Below are positions 42,864 through 51,824 of a stretch of DNA of 64,000 nt, in pieces. The position numbers and the translations under genes are program-made. Numbering within the stretch: the first letter of the stretch is position 1; the number at the start of each line of letters is the position of its first letter. The DNA is from Streptomyces gilvus (GTDB taxonomy: Bacteria > Actinomycetota > Actinomycetes > Streptomycetales > Streptomycetaceae), in assembly GCF_022513565.1 (NCBI RefSeq), contig NZ_JAKWBE010000003.1:186001-250000 (forward strand), written 5' to 3'. Below the pieces are notes generated by a model that was not told the origin of the DNA, made no database searches, and saw only the letters and a program-made list of their open reading frames with translations.

Positions 42864-43862
42864 CTACGTGCCCGCCTTGGCGAGGGCGAGTGCGTAACTC
42901 GCCCACCACTGGCCCGCCTTCGGGCCCCCCTTGCAGGTGCCGTCCGACTCCCCCGGGCGCTTGACCCAGACGTACGCGTCCACCAGGTCGTCCGCCGTCC
43001 TGGTGGTCGGGGTCTCGCCCAGCGCCCGGCCCGGGGGGTTGCACCAGCGCTCGGCGGGGTCGCCGCCCGTGTAGGGGCCGTTGCCGTTGCGGCTGGTGTC
43101 GATGACGAAGTGCTTGCCGCCGACCTTGGCGGAGAGCTGCTTGCCGTAGGCGATGGAGTCCTGGGTGGAGTAGAAGTTGGAGACGTTGACGGCGAAGCCG
43201 TCGGCCTGGGCGATGCCCGCGCGGGTGAGGGGCTGGAAGATCTGGTCGGGGTGGCCCCAGCCGGCGTTGCCCGCGTCCAGGTAGACCTTGGTGGACTTCA
43301 GCGACTTCAGCTTGCCGATCGCGTAGGTGAGCAGGCTGTAGCGCTCCTCCTGGAACTGGCCCTGGGTGCAGCCGTCCACCAGGTGCAGCACGGCGTCCGG
43401 TTCGAGGACGACCATCGCCGCGCGGTCTTCGATGCCGGCGGCCACCGCGTCGATCCAGGCGCGGTAGGCGTCGCCGTCGGAGGCGCCGCCCTGGGAGTAC
43501 TGGCCGCAGTCGCGGTGCGGGATGTTGTAGAGGACGAGCAGGGCCGTGCGGCCCGCCTTGTCGGCGGCCTCGGTGAAGCCCCGGGCCTCCTGCTCGGGGT
43601 TCTCCGGGCCGATCCACTCGCCGGTCGGCTGCTCGGCGATCTTGCGGATCAGCTCGGCGTCGGCGTCCTTGCCGGACTTCGCGTACGCCTTCACCTGCCG
43701 GGCCGCGTTGCTGTCCGGGTTGACCCAGAACGGGTCGCGCTCCTTGGGCTGTTGGGTGATCGTCGCGCCGGCCTTGCCGTCGTCGCCGCCCGAGGAGGAG
43801 CACCCCGCGACCAGCAGTACCGCCCCCAGCGCGGCCGCACAGGCCCCCCTGCTGCCGTACAT
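42864..43862 (-). CDS. cslZ: GH6 endoglucanase lipoprotein (CslZ-type)
   Basis: A 332-residue lipoprotein (lipobox LLVAGC, Cys21) with a GH6 catalytic domain. It has AALVLYNIPHRDCGQYSQGGASDGDAYRAW-type strings in shortened form, the acid Asp in VVLEPDAVLH (about residue 150), FYSTQDSIAYG, and TSRNGNGPYTGGDPAERWCNPPGRALG near the end. It cuts beta-1,4-glucan made by CslA and thus trims or releases it at the cell surface. ATG at 43862 with GGGAG upstream; the open frame further up is not used. Convergent with glxA. Confidence 0.9.
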   Translation of the reverse strand: MYGSRGACAAALGAVLLVAGCSSSGGDDGKAGATITQQPKERDPFWVNPDSNAARQVKAYAKSGKDADAELIRKIAEQPTGEWIGPENPEQEARGFTEAADKAGRTALLVLYNIPHRDCGQYSQGGASDGDAYRAWIDAVAAGIEDRAAMVVLEPDAVLHLVDGCTQGQFQEERYSLLTYAIGKLKSLKSTKVYLDAGNAGWGHPDQIFQPLTRAGIAQADGFAVNVSNFYSTQDSIAYGKQLSAKVGGKHFVIDTSRNGNGPYTGGDPAERWCNPPGRALGETPTTRTADDLVDAYVWVKRPGESDGTCKGGPKAGQWWASYALALAKAGT

Positions 43863-44192
43863 CCAACTCCCCCTTGGGTGCAACGGTCCTGGGGTCAATC
43901 CTGACATACGACCCGAGCCGCCCACGAGGCCGTCCCGGCCTTGTCGGCGAGCTGTTACACCCGCAAGGAGCCGGCAGCCCCTCGCGACGGCGCGAGTCAC
44001 CAGGACGTATGACGGAAAGCCACCGCACGGGGACTTGGCGTCATTCATCCCCTGGGCTGCGGCGCTCATCCGTTCTAGAGTCTTCTCAGATGGCCCGAGC
44101 CCCCGGTCGGCGGTGCACCACCGCGGCCCTCGAACCTCCCGCGCCGGCGCCGGGTCACTCCCGCAGCCCGAGCGCGCGCGGTTGAGGACCAG

Positions 44193-44232
44193 CCCGGTCG
44201 GCGGCTTCGGGGGGAGCGGGCCGCCGACCGGG
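44193..44232. terminator. 13-bp hairpin downstream of the LAxTG surface gene
   Basis: CCCGGTCGGCGGC (44193-44205) pairs with GCCGCCGACCGGG (44220-44232). The gene-free stretch 43863-44263 contains this hairpin and, toward 43863, the GH6 leader; nothing else is supported. Confidence 0.75.
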
Positions 44233-44263
44233 CCGGGTGCCGGGATTCCGGCCGGTTCCGTGG

Positions 44264-45832
44264 TCAGGCCCTGCGGCGCCTGACGACGAACACCAGACCG
44301 CCACCGAGCAGCAGCGCGCCCGCGCCCACCGCGGCGGCGACGGGCAGCACGCCGCTGCTGCCGGTGCTGGCGAGGGCGCCGGTCGCGGCCGTGTCGGCGA
44401 CCGTCTGGGTGGTGACGTCGTTGCCGCCGGCGCTGTCGTCGCCGCCCGAGGTGGTGGCGGACGCGGAGGGCGAGGCGGAGGCGTCGCTGCCGGCGCCCTT
44501 GACCTTGACGGTGACGGCCGCGGTGTCGTTGGCGTGGTTGTGGTCGAACGTCATGACGTTGCCGTACGCGGTCATCGCCTTGACCTCACCGGTGGTGGTC
44601 TTCGCACCCTTGCGGATCTCCAGGCCGAAGTGGAAGGTACGGGAGTCCCCGACGGCGAAGGCGTTGTCGTGGGGATCGCAGACGTACTGCGGTGCCCCCG
44701 GCGTCTGTTCGCCGGTGCCCGCCTGCGCGTCCTCGCGCCACACGCTGCACTCCTTGGGGATCTCCACCGCCTTGGTGCCGGTCGGAACGGTGAACAGCAG
44801 CGCCGGCTGGTCGTCGCTGAGGTTGTAATGCACCCAGCCCGGGCCCTCGTTGCTCAGCGAGATGTCGACGGGGACCACGTCACCCGGCGCGCCCTTGGCC
44901 TTGTCGCCGCCGGCCACCATGTCGGCGGTGTTGTCGACGGTGATCACCTGACGGCCGGTCCTCTGTCCGCCGGGGGTCGCCGTGCCGTCCTCCACCAGGG
45001 AGAGCTTGTTGTCGCCCGACGGCCCCACGGTGGCGTCACCGGGCGAGGCCAGGACGTCGTCCTGGAAGTACTCGAACAACGCCTGGCTGCCGACGTCCAG
45101 CTTGACCGGCTGCTGGAGCCGGTAGCGCTTGCCCGGCTCCAGCACCGTGTCGAAGGTGCACAGCGCCTGTTGGGTGGCCTGGTAGTCGGGGTCCTTGACC
45201 GTGGAGTAGACGCAGTTGGAGTAGCGGTCCGCGTAGGAGAGTCCGGGGGTGGTGCGCATCTGCAGCTGGGCGCCGTGGGCGGGCAGCGAGCCCGTGTTGC
45301 TGATGGTGACCGGGTTCTCGATCGTGGAGCCGGGCTTGTCGCCCTTCCGGTCGGTCAGTTTGTTGACCGTCAACTCCACGTTGCCCGCGGTCACTTCGAC
45401 GTCCGTGGAGACCACGGTCCCGTTCGACGACGTGCCGCTCAGGGTCACCGTGCCCTTGGTTCCGAGCGGGGTGCCGGGCTTCGCTCCCAGGTCCAGGATG
45501 TAGCCCGCGTTGCTGCCCTCCTTGACGTCGGCGATCGTGGACCAGGTGTAGGTGTCGACCGACTTCCCGTCGGCCGTGACCCAGTCCTTGACCTTGCTGA
45601 AGTCCGCCTTGATGGTGACGTCCTTCGCGGCTCCGGGACCGTCGTTGAACAGGGTCCAGCCGATCTGCGGCGGGTCCTGAACCGGGATGGGAATCCCGAT
45701 GTCGTCGCTGCGCACCGCGATGTGCACCACCGGCCCGTCCGCGGCCTGCGCGGACGTGGCGGGCAGCCATGCGGCGACGGCGGCCGCGAAGGCGGCCAGT
45801 ACCGCCCCCGCCCTGCGCTGACGGTTGATCAT
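44264..45832 (-). CDS. Sortase-anchored surface protein (LAxTG)
   Basis: A 522-residue surface protein. A signal peptide (MINRQRRAGAV..., cleavage near SAQA) is followed by a long beta-rich ectodomain with repeated immunoglobulin/DUF11-like strands (VTISNTGSLPAHGAQLQM, VDISLSNEGPGWVHYNL) and two cysteine pairs. A Ser/Gly/Asp-rich stalk leads to LASTG, a hydrophobic helix and RRRR. LAxTG is the class E sorting motif in Streptomyces. It follows the class F sortase gene on the same strand with a 99-base gap. ATG with GGGAGGG upstream. It is probably attached to the hyphal wall. Confidence 0.88.
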   Translation of the reverse strand: MINRQRRAGAVLAAFAAAVAAWLPATSAQAADGPVVHIAVRSDDIGIPIPVQDPPQIGWTLFNDGPGAAKDVTIKADFSKVKDWVTADGKSVDTYTWSTIADVKEGSNAGYILDLGAKPGTPLGTKGTVTLSGTSSNGTVVSTDVEVTAGNVELTVNKLTDRKGDKPGSTIENPVTISNTGSLPAHGAQLQMRTTPGLSYADRYSNCVYSTVKDPDYQATQQALCTFDTVLEPGKRYRLQQPVKLDVGSQALFEYFQDDVLASPGDATVGPSGDNKLSLVEDGTATPGGQRTGRQVITVDNTADMVAGGDKAKGAPGDVVPVDISLSNEGPGWVHYNLSDDQPALLFTVPTGTKAVEIPKECSVWREDAQAGTGEQTPGAPQYVCDPHDNAFAVGDSRTFHFGLEIRKGAKTTTGEVKAMTAYGNVMTFDHNHANDTAAVTVKVKGAGSDASASPSASATTSGGDDSAGGNDVTTQTVADTAATGALASTGSSGVLPVAAAVGAGALLLGGGLVFVVRRRRA

Positions 45833-45931
45833 CCGTGTCCCTCCCCACGGGACGCCTCTCGTCCCGCCACCCTTCAGACACCCCAGGGACGCCAAGGGTT
45901 GTCCAGGAGTTCGAGCCGCCGCCCGCCCGTT

Positions 45932-46597
45932 CTACAGACCGCTGCCCGTCAGGTACGCCGACACCACCACGTTCGCCGTGTAGCTGCCCCTGGCCCGGTC
46001 GAAGCTGCCGCCGCAGGTGATCAGCCGCAGCTCGGCCCGCCCCGACTGCCGCTGCCCGTAGGCCTGCTGGGCGTCGAAGCCGTCGCGGGCGATGACCCGC
46101 ACGTCGTCGACGGTGAACTCGGCGACCTTGCCGTCGTCCCGGATCACCCGGATCGTCTCGCCGGGCCTCATCGCGCTGAGCCGGTAGAAGACAGCGGGCC
46201 GGGTCCGGGTGTCGACGTGCCCGACCATCAGCGCGGTGCCGGCCGCCCCGGGTCTGGCCCCGGCCGCGTACCACCCGACCACGCCCGCCTGGTCGAAGGG
46301 CGGCGGATCGACCGCCCCCTGCGCGTCCAGGCCCCGCGCCACCACCGGCGCCTGCACCCGCAGGTCGGGAATGTCCAGCCGCTGGGGCAGCGCATCGCCC
46401 AACGGCCGTACGGCGGGCGGGAGTTCCGCGTCCGGCGGGCGTCCGACCGCCGCCATGTCGCCGGTGGCCGGCGCGGATATGCCCTGCCGCAGGTCGGTCA
46501 TGTCCCGCCCCCAGAGCCACAGCCCGAGCAGCAGGACCGCCCAGGCCGCCCCTGTGAGCAGCCGGCCCGAGCCGGAGGAACGCTCCTGTTCGGACAT
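45932..46597 (-). CDS. Class F sortase
   Basis: A 221-residue membrane enzyme with an N-terminal TM helix (about 13-30). The transpeptidase domain has catalytic His127 in MVGHVDTRT, Cys195 in RLITCGGSF and an Arg in RARGSYTANVVV. TCGG and the short size are typical of actinobacterial class F sortases. The ATG comes three bases after the stop of the small secreted protein gene. It links a threonine of a sorting signal to the wall; whether it serves the LASTG protein downstream (a class E motif) is unclear. Confidence 0.88.
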   Translation of the reverse strand: MSEQERSSGSGRLLTGAAWAVLLLGLWLWGRDMTDLRQGISAPATGDMAAVGRPPDAELPPAVRPLGDALPQRLDIPDLRVQAPVVARGLDAQGAVDPPPFDQAGVVGWYAAGARPGAAGTALMVGHVDTRTRPAVFYRLSAMRPGETIRVIRDDGKVAEFTVDDVRVIARDGFDAQQAYGQRQSGRAELRLITCGGSFDRARGSYTANVVVSAYLTGSGL

Positions 46598-46599
46598 GG

Positions 46600-47139
46600 T
46601 CAGCCCGTTCCCCGTCTCCGGCGCCCGCTGAGCACGGCGACGGCGGCAGCGGCGGCCCCGGCCAGCAGCAGGCCGGTCACCGCGTGTGCCGTACCGGGCC
46701 CGGTCGCGTGGGCGTCGGTGTCGGCGAGGTGCGCGGTGCCGCCACCGCCGGCGGGCACGGGGGCGACCGGCGAGGAGGGGGAGGTGGGAGTCGCCGGCCG
46801 GCCCGTGCCCTGGGCGACGGTGATCGTGCCCTTGCGCTCGGAGGTGCCGCAGGTGATCGTCACGTCGTAGGTGCCCACGGTGAGGGACGAGCGGATGCGG
46901 GTCTCGCCGACGAGGGCGCCGTCCGTGACGGCCAGCCGGGCGTCCGCGACGAACGCGGCGGAGACGGCCGTGGCGGTCTTCTCGGCGCAGTCGGCGACCC
47001 GCAGGGCGACATCGCTGCCGGGCGCCGGGGAGGCCGGGGAGACCGACCAGCCCCCGTCCTGCGCGTGCGCCGCCGGGGCGAAGGAGACGACCGCCGCCGC
47101 CACCGCCGCCGCACAGAGAGTGATTCTTACTGAACCCAT
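46600..47139 (-). CDS. Small secreted protein with C-terminal anchor
   Basis: A 179-residue exported protein: signal peptide (cleavage near AHAQ, residue 27), a beta-sandwich domain of about 80 residues with a cysteine pair (ADCAEK and VTITCGTSE), a Pro/Gly/Thr linker, a hydrophobic helix (about 150-172) and RRRR. There is no LPxTG-type motif before the helix (AHAVTG only), so it may be held by the helix itself. ATG start. First gene of the unit with the class F sortase and the surface protein. Function unknown. Confidence 0.75.
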   Translation of the reverse strand: MGSVRITLCAAAVAAAVVSFAPAAHAQDGGWSVSPASPAPGSDVALRVADCAEKTATAVSAAFVADARLAVTDGALVGETRIRSSLTVGTYDVTITCGTSERKGTITVAQGTGRPATPTSPSSPVAPVPAGGGGTAHLADTDAHATGPGTAHAVTGLLLAGAAAAAVAVLSGRRRRGTG

Positions 47140-47232
47140 CGTGAACCTCCAGACACCTGGAGACTCCCCCGGGCGGCGGGGCCCCGCATCCGCAGCGGGG
47201 CCCGTGCTGCTCCGAACGGGTGGCGACGGGTT

Positions 47233-48012
47233 TCAGACCCGGTCGACGAGATCCGCGATCGAGTCCACGACCTTGGACGGCCGGTAGGGGAAGTCCTCGA
47301 TCTGCCCCGGCCGGGTCAGCCCGGTGAGCACCAGGAACGTCTGCATCCCGGCCTCCATGCCGGCCAGCACGTCGGTGTCCATGCGGTCGCCGATCATCGC
47401 GCTGGTCTCGGAGTGGGCGCCGATCGCGTTGAGCCCGGTGCGCATCATCAGCGGGTTGGGCTTGCCCGCGAAGTACGGCCTCTTGCCGGTCGCCTTGGTG
47501 ATGAGCGCGGCGACGGCGCCCGTGGCGGGCAGCGGCCCCTCGGTGGAGGGGCCGGTCTCGTCGGGGTTGGTGGCGATGAAGCGGGCGCCGTCCTGGATGA
47601 GCCGTACGGCCTTGGTCATGGCCTCGAAGGAGTACGTGCGGGTCTCGCCGAGGACCACGTAGTCGGGCTCGTGGTCGGTCAGGACGTACCCGATGTCGTG
47701 CAGGGCGGTGGTCAGGCCGGCCTCGCCGATGACGTACGCCGAGCCGCCCGGCCGCTGGTCGTCCAGGAACTGGGCGGTGGCCAGGGCCGAGGTCCAGATG
47801 GACTCGACCGGCACGTCCAGGCCCATGCGCCGCAGGCGGGCGTGCAGGTCGCGCGGGGTGTAGATGGAGTTGTTGGTCAGCACCAGGAAGGGCCGGCCGG
47901 ACTCGCGCAGCTTCTTCAGGAAGGCGTCGGCGCCGGGGATCGGTACGCCCTCGTGGATGAGCACACCGTCCATGTCGGTGAGCCACGACTCGATGGGCCT
48001 GCGTTCTGCCAT
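47233..48012 (-). CDS. HAD-family phosphatase (NagD-like, subclass IIA)
   Basis: A 259-residue cytosolic phosphatase. Motif 1 is LTDMDGVLI (nucleophile Asp), motif 2 TNNS, the Lys of motif 3 in FAGKPNPLM, and motif 4 IGDRMDTDVLAG; the cap is the IIA type between motifs 2 and 3. NagD-like enzymes dephosphorylate nucleotides or sugar phosphates. ATG at 48012 with AGGAGA upstream. It ends 93 bases before the small secreted protein gene, which is downstream on the same strand; a shared function is not evident. Confidence 0.9.
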   Translation of the reverse strand: MAERRPIESWLTDMDGVLIHEGVPIPGADAFLKKLRESGRPFLVLTNNSIYTPRDLHARLRRMGLDVPVESIWTSALATAQFLDDQRPGGSAYVIGEAGLTTALHDIGYVLTDHEPDYVVLGETRTYSFEAMTKAVRLIQDGARFIATNPDETGPSTEGPLPATGAVAALITKATGKRPYFAGKPNPLMMRTGLNAIGAHSETSAMIGDRMDTDVLAGMEAGMQTFLVLTGLTRPGQIEDFPYRPSKVVDSIADLVDRV

Positions 48013-48098
48013 GTGCGCGTTCTCCTGCCGTACGCCCGTGCGCGGTGCTGCCTGGCCCCCCAGCCTAGACATTGGCCGGATCTTGGGGAACGGCCGTC

Positions 48099-48848
48099 TC
48101 AGCGCCGCCTTCCGGGCCTGCGGGCCAGCAGCAGCCCGCCGCCGGTGACGAGGAGGACGACGGTGACGGCGGCGAGGACGGCGCCGGGGGTGCCGAGGCC
48201 GGTGCGGGCGAGTTCGTCGGCGAAGGGCAGGTCCGGGACGGGGCCCGGCGAGGCGGAGGGGCTGGACGGGCCGGGGCTGGAGGCGTCCGGGGCGCCCTGC
48301 TCGACGCGGAAGCGGTAGGCGCCGGACTGGCCGACCCAGTCGCCGTCGGCCTCGTGCCGCTGGACGACGGCCGCGTTGACCGTGACGCCGTTCGGGACGG
48401 CGTCGGAAGCGAGGGCGAGGCGCACCTTGACGCTGACGGTCCGGTGCGGGCCGACGGTGAAGCCGGGCAGGCCGTCGTCGAAGGCGCCGACGAGTTCGTC
48501 CTCGTCGGTCCGCACGAAACGGACGGGGTGCGGGTGGCTGTCGTCGTGCGTGTCGTAGAAGTCCAGGCGGGGCTGGTCCGGCCTCAGGGCCCGCTTGTCG
48601 TCGACGAGCACGACGACGGGGTGGATGGCCGCGCAGGTCCGGGTGGTGGTGTTGGTGAGGTCCAGGTACCAGGTGCCGTAACCGCCGCCGGCCTCGTAGG
48701 TGTCGGGGCCGCCGCGGATGCGGGAGGTGAGGGGGAAGCGGCCGCCGTCGGAGCAGCTCGGGACGGGGGCGGCGGACGCGGGGGTCGTGGCGGGGAGGAG
48801 GAGGGCGGCTGCTGCTAGGCAGAGGGACAGGGGCGTGTGCAGTCGCAT
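48099..48848 (-). CDS. Sortase-anchored surface protein (LARTG)
   Basis: A 249-residue wall protein: signal peptide (MRLHTPLSLCLAAAALLL..., cleavage near ASAA), a beta-rich extracellular domain (about 35-180) with two Cys, a Ser/Pro linker (about 185-210), then the sorting signal LARTG, a hydrophobic helix and RRPGRRR. LAxTG fits class E sortase. The start is ATG 48848; the frame begins two codons earlier with GTG. Its partner sortase may be the class E enzyme at 53.1 kb rather than the closer class F enzyme. Confidence 0.87.
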   Translation of the reverse strand: MRLHTPLSLCLAAAALLLPATTPASAAPVPSCSDGGRFPLTSRIRGGPDTYEAGGGYGTWYLDLTNTTTRTCAAIHPVVVLVDDKRALRPDQPRLDFYDTHDDSHPHPVRFVRTDEDELVGAFDDGLPGFTVGPHRTVSVKVRLALASDAVPNGVTVNAAVVQRHEADGDWVGQSGAYRFRVEQGAPDASSPGPSSPSASPGPVPDLPFADELARTGLGTPGAVLAAVTVVLLVTGGGLLLARRPGRRR

Positions 48849-48951
48849 GAACACATGACCATGCCGGGTGCGGGCGGCGGTTTCGGAGTGCCGCTCCGTA
48901 CGGCGCCCCCGATCCCCTCGATCGGCCGAGACGGGGGCTGGCGGCTCGGCG

Positions 48952-48978
48952 GCTCCGACGGCTCCGACGGCTCCGACG
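48952..48978. repeat. Tandem 9-bp repeat GCTCCGACG x3
   Basis: Three perfect 9-bp units end eight bases before the stop codon of the ROK gene, with a fourth diverged unit following. It lies between two genes and has no known role. Confidence 0.8.
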
Positions 48979-48986
48979 GCTCCAGC

Positions 48987-50075
48987 TCAGCCTTCCGCCC
49001 GTCCGAACAGCGGCGCCAGCAACAGCTGCGCCGCGCCCTCGGCGACCTCGCCGGAGGCGAGCCGCACCGGCACCGGCTCCTCGCCGCCGCGCCGGGCCCG
49101 CTCCTGGAGGACGGCGGCGACGCCCCGTACGAAGGCCTCGGGGGCGGCGGCGACGGTTCGGCCGCCCAGCAGGACGACGTCCACGTCGAGCAGCGCGACC
49201 AGGTTGCCGGCCCCGACGCCGAGCACCCGGGCCGCCTCGGCGAGGTCACCTCGGGCCACGGCGTCGAGACACAGCACCTCGACACAGCCCCGGTTGCCGC
49301 AGCCGCACAGCGGTCCGTCGAGCCGGACCACCTGGTGCCCGAACTCCCCGGCGCCGGTACGGGCCCCGCGGTGGACGGCGCCGCCGATCACCAGCCCGGC
49401 CCCCAGTCCCGTACTCAGATGCAGATACGCGAACGATCCGCGCTCCCCGGCGACGGCGAGCCCCAGCGCGGCGGCATTGGTGTCCTTGTCGACGACGACC
49501 GGCGCCCCGAGCCGCCCGGCGAGTGCGTCCCGCAGGGGGAAGCCGTCCCACTCGGGGAACCCGGTGACCCGGTGCAGGACTCCACGGGCGTGATCGAGGG
49601 GGCCGGGGAGGGCGACGCCGACGCCGAGGAGGGAGCGGGGCAGGGGTCCGGGGGAACGTACGCCCGTCAACGCCCCCACCTCCCGGGCCACCGCCCGCAC
49701 CACCGCCTCCGCCCCCACCCCGAAGTCCAGCGCGGCCCGCCGCTCCGCCACCACGGCCCCCGTCAGGTCGACCAGCACCGCCCGCAGCTCATCCCGGTCC
49801 AGATGCACCCCGACCGCGTGCCCGGCCTCCGGCACCAGTCGCAGCACCGTCCGCGGTTTGCCGCCCGTCGAGGCGCGGTGCCCCGCCTCGGCCACCAGAC
49901 CGTCGGCCCGCAGCCGCGCGGTGATCTTGCTGACGGCCTGCGGGGTGAGCCCGGTCCGCTCGGCGAGTTCGAGCCGGCTGATGCCGTCCGCGTCGGCGGT
50001 GCGCAGCAGGTCGAGGACGAGGGCGGCGTTGTGGCTGCGCAGGGCGAGAAGGTTCACCCCTCCGTTCAGGTTCAC
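48987..50075 (-). CDS. ROK-family transcriptional regulator/sugar kinase-like
   Basis: A 362-residue ROK protein with an N-terminal winged HTH (about 10-70, ISRLELAERTGLTPQAVSKITARL). It has an ATPase-type fold with DKDTNAAALG (about 195), STGLGAGLVIGG (about 222), and the zinc-binding signature GPLCGCGNRGCVE (about 258). It acts as a sugar-responsive repressor like XylR/NagC. GTG start at 50075; a second in-frame GTG follows seven codons later. It is divergent from the oxidoreductase gene, with a good inverted repeat between them; it should repress that gene and itself. Confidence 0.88.
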   Translation of the reverse strand: MNLNGGVNLLALRSHNAALVLDLLRTADADGISRLELAERTGLTPQAVSKITARLRADGLVAEAGHRASTGGKPRTVLRLVPEAGHAVGVHLDRDELRAVLVDLTGAVVAERRAALDFGVGAEAVVRAVAREVGALTGVRSPGPLPRSLLGVGVALPGPLDHARGVLHRVTGFPEWDGFPLRDALAGRLGAPVVVDKDTNAAALGLAVAGERGSFAYLHLSTGLGAGLVIGGAVHRGARTGAGEFGHQVVRLDGPLCGCGNRGCVEVLCLDAVARGDLAEAARVLGVGAGNLVALLDVDVVLLGGRTVAAAPEAFVRGVAAVLQERARRGGEEPVPVRLASGEVAEGAAQLLLAPLFGRAEG

Positions 50076-50100
50076 GCCTCCATTGTCTTCACCCCTTGCG

Positions 50101-50123
50101 CTTTGGCAACAGCGTTGCGAAAG
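50101..50123. promoter_or_regulatory. ROK operator candidate
   Basis: CTTTGGCAAC (50101-50110) and GTTGCGAAAG (50114-50123) form an inverted repeat with 9 of 10 positions matching around an AGC spacer. It lies between the divergent ROK and oxidoreductase starts. The size and symmetry fit a ROK/NagC-type operator. Confidence 0.65.
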
Positions 50124-50131
50124 TGGGGGGC

Positions 50132-51208
50132 ATGACTGGTACGACTGCCACTCCGCGCCGCGTCGGCCTCGTCGGCTACGGGCTCGCGGGCTCCGTCTTC
50201 CACGCCCCGCTGATCGCCGCCACCGAGGGCCTCGTCCTCGACACGGTGGTCACCTCCAACCCGGAGCGGCAGGAGCAGGCCCGCGCCCAGCTCCCGGACG
50301 TGCGCCTCGCGGCGACCCCCGACGAGATGTTCGCGCGGTCCGCCGAGCTGGACCTGATCGTCATCGCCTCGCCGAACAGGACGCACGTACCGCTGGCGGC
50401 CACCGCGCTCAAGGCCGGCCTCCCGGTCGTCGTCGACAAGCCGATCGCCGGCACCGCGGCCGAGGCCCGCGAGCTCGCCGCGCTCGCCGAGGAACACGGC
50501 CTGCTCCTCTCGGTCTTCCAGAACCGCCGCTGGGACAACGACTTCCTCACCCTCCGACGGCTGCTCGACGAGGGCGAGTTGGGGGACGTGTGGCGGTTCG
50601 AGTCCCGGTTCGAGCGGTGGCGGCCGCAGCTCAAGGGCGGCTGGCGGGAGTCCGGCGACCCCGCGGAGATCGGAGGTCTGCTGTACGACCTCGGCAGCCA
50701 TGTCGTCGACCAGGCCCTGACCCTCTTCGGCCCCGTCACCGCCGTCTACGCCGAGTCGGACGTCCGCCGCCCCGGCGCCGAGGCCGACGACGACACCTTC
50801 ATCGCCCTCACCCACGCCGGCGGCGTCCGCTCGCACCTCTACGTCTCCGTCACCACCGCCCAGCTCGGCCCGCGCTTCAGGGTGCTGGGCACCAAGGCGG
50901 GGTACGTCAAGTACGGCCTCGACCCCCAGGAGGCGGCCCTGCGCGAGGGCGAGCGCCCGGGTCCGGACTGGGGGCGGGAGCCCGAGTCGGCGTGGGGCCG
51001 GGTCGGCTCCGGGGAGTCCCCGGCGACCGGCGGCGGCACTCCCGTACCGACCCTCCCCGGCGACTACCCCGCGTACTATGCGGCCGTGACCAGGGCCCTC
51101 GACGGCGACGGCGCCAATCCGGTGACCGTCGCGGAGGCGGCCGCCGCGCTCGACGTGCTCGAGGCGGCCCGCCGTTCGGCCCGCGACGGAGTGGTGGTGA
51201 AGCTGTGA
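50132..51208 (+). CDS. Gfo/Idh/MocA-family oxidoreductase
   Basis: A 358-residue NAD(P)-dependent dehydrogenase. The nucleotide loop is GYGLAGSVFHAPLI (about residues 13-26); VVDKPIAGTAAEA (about 100) carries the conserved DKP, a variant of EKP; the C-terminal alpha/beta domain contains LLYDLGSHVVDQAL (about 185). Acts on sugars or inositol-like substrates. ATG with GGGGGG upstream. The stop overlaps the GTG of the next gene (GTGA), so the two are co-translated; controlled by the divergent ROK repressor. Confidence 0.9.
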   Translation: MTGTTATPRRVGLVGYGLAGSVFHAPLIAATEGLVLDTVVTSNPERQEQARAQLPDVRLAATPDEMFARSAELDLIVIASPNRTHVPLAATALKAGLPVVVDKPIAGTAAEARELAALAEEHGLLLSVFQNRRWDNDFLTLRRLLDEGELGDVWRFESRFERWRPQLKGGWRESGDPAEIGGLLYDLGSHVVDQALTLFGPVTAVYAESDVRRPGAEADDDTFIALTHAGGVRSHLYVSVTTAQLGPRFRVLGTKAGYVKYGLDPQEAALREGERPGPDWGREPESAWGRVGSGESPATGGGTPVPTLPGDYPAYYAAVTRALDGDGANPVTVAEAAAALDVLEAARRSARDGVVVKL

Positions 51209-51708
51209 CGCACAACACCGAGCTGACCCCGAAGTTCCAGCCGGAGCTCACCCCGCCGCTCGAGGAACTGGAGGCCCAGGAACGGCGCCTGGTCTTCCGG
51301 CAGTTCACCCACGAGGACGCCTGGGCCCTCGGCTCCCTGCTCGTCGAACTGGCCCGGGAGCGCCAGGCCCCGGTCGCCATCGACATCCACCGGGCCGGCC
51401 AGCAGCTCTTCCACGCCGCCCTGCCCGGCTCCACCCCCGACAACGACGCCTGGATCACCCGCAAGCGCCGGGTCGTCGAGCGCTACGGTTCCGCGTCCTA
51501 CCTGGTCGGCGCCCGTTTCCGCGCCAAGGGCACGACCTTCGAGGAATCCTCCCGCCTCGACCCGGACGAGTACGCGGCGCACGGCGGCTCCTTCCCGATC
51601 ACCGTCGAGGGCGTCGGCGTGATCGGCGCGGTGACGGTGAGCGGACTGCCGCAGCTGCAGGACCACCGGCTGGTGGTGGAGGCGCTGGAGGAGTTCCTCA
51701 AGCACTGA
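51205..51708 (+). CDS. UPF0303/HbpS-like protein
   Basis: A 167-residue protein of the UPF0303 (heme-degrading domain, GlcG/HbpS-like) family. Landmarks are RLVFRQFTHEDAWALGSLLVELA (about 27-50), APVAIDIHRAGQQLFHAALPGSTPDNDAWI, and GVIGAVTVSGLPQLQDHRLVVEAL near the end. Members bind small molecules or heme; a metabolic role beside sugar dehydrogenases is common. GTG start overlapping the oxidoreductase stop, so it belongs to the ROK-controlled unit. Confidence 0.82.
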   Translation: MTHNTELTPKFQPELTPPLEELEAQERRLVFRQFTHEDAWALGSLLVELARERQAPVAIDIHRAGQQLFHAALPGSTPDNDAWITRKRRVVERYGSASYLVGARFRAKGTTFEESSRLDPDEYAAHGGSFPITVEGVGVIGAVTVSGLPQLQDHRLVVEALEEFLKH

Positions 51709-51824
51709 CGCCCGCACGGGGAAGCAAGCTCGCTGACCAGTACCGCCGCCCGTACTCCGAGCTGGTCACCTGTCTCGACGTCCTCGACGAGGCGGGCGTC
51801 CCCAACCTCTCAGGGCAATACACC

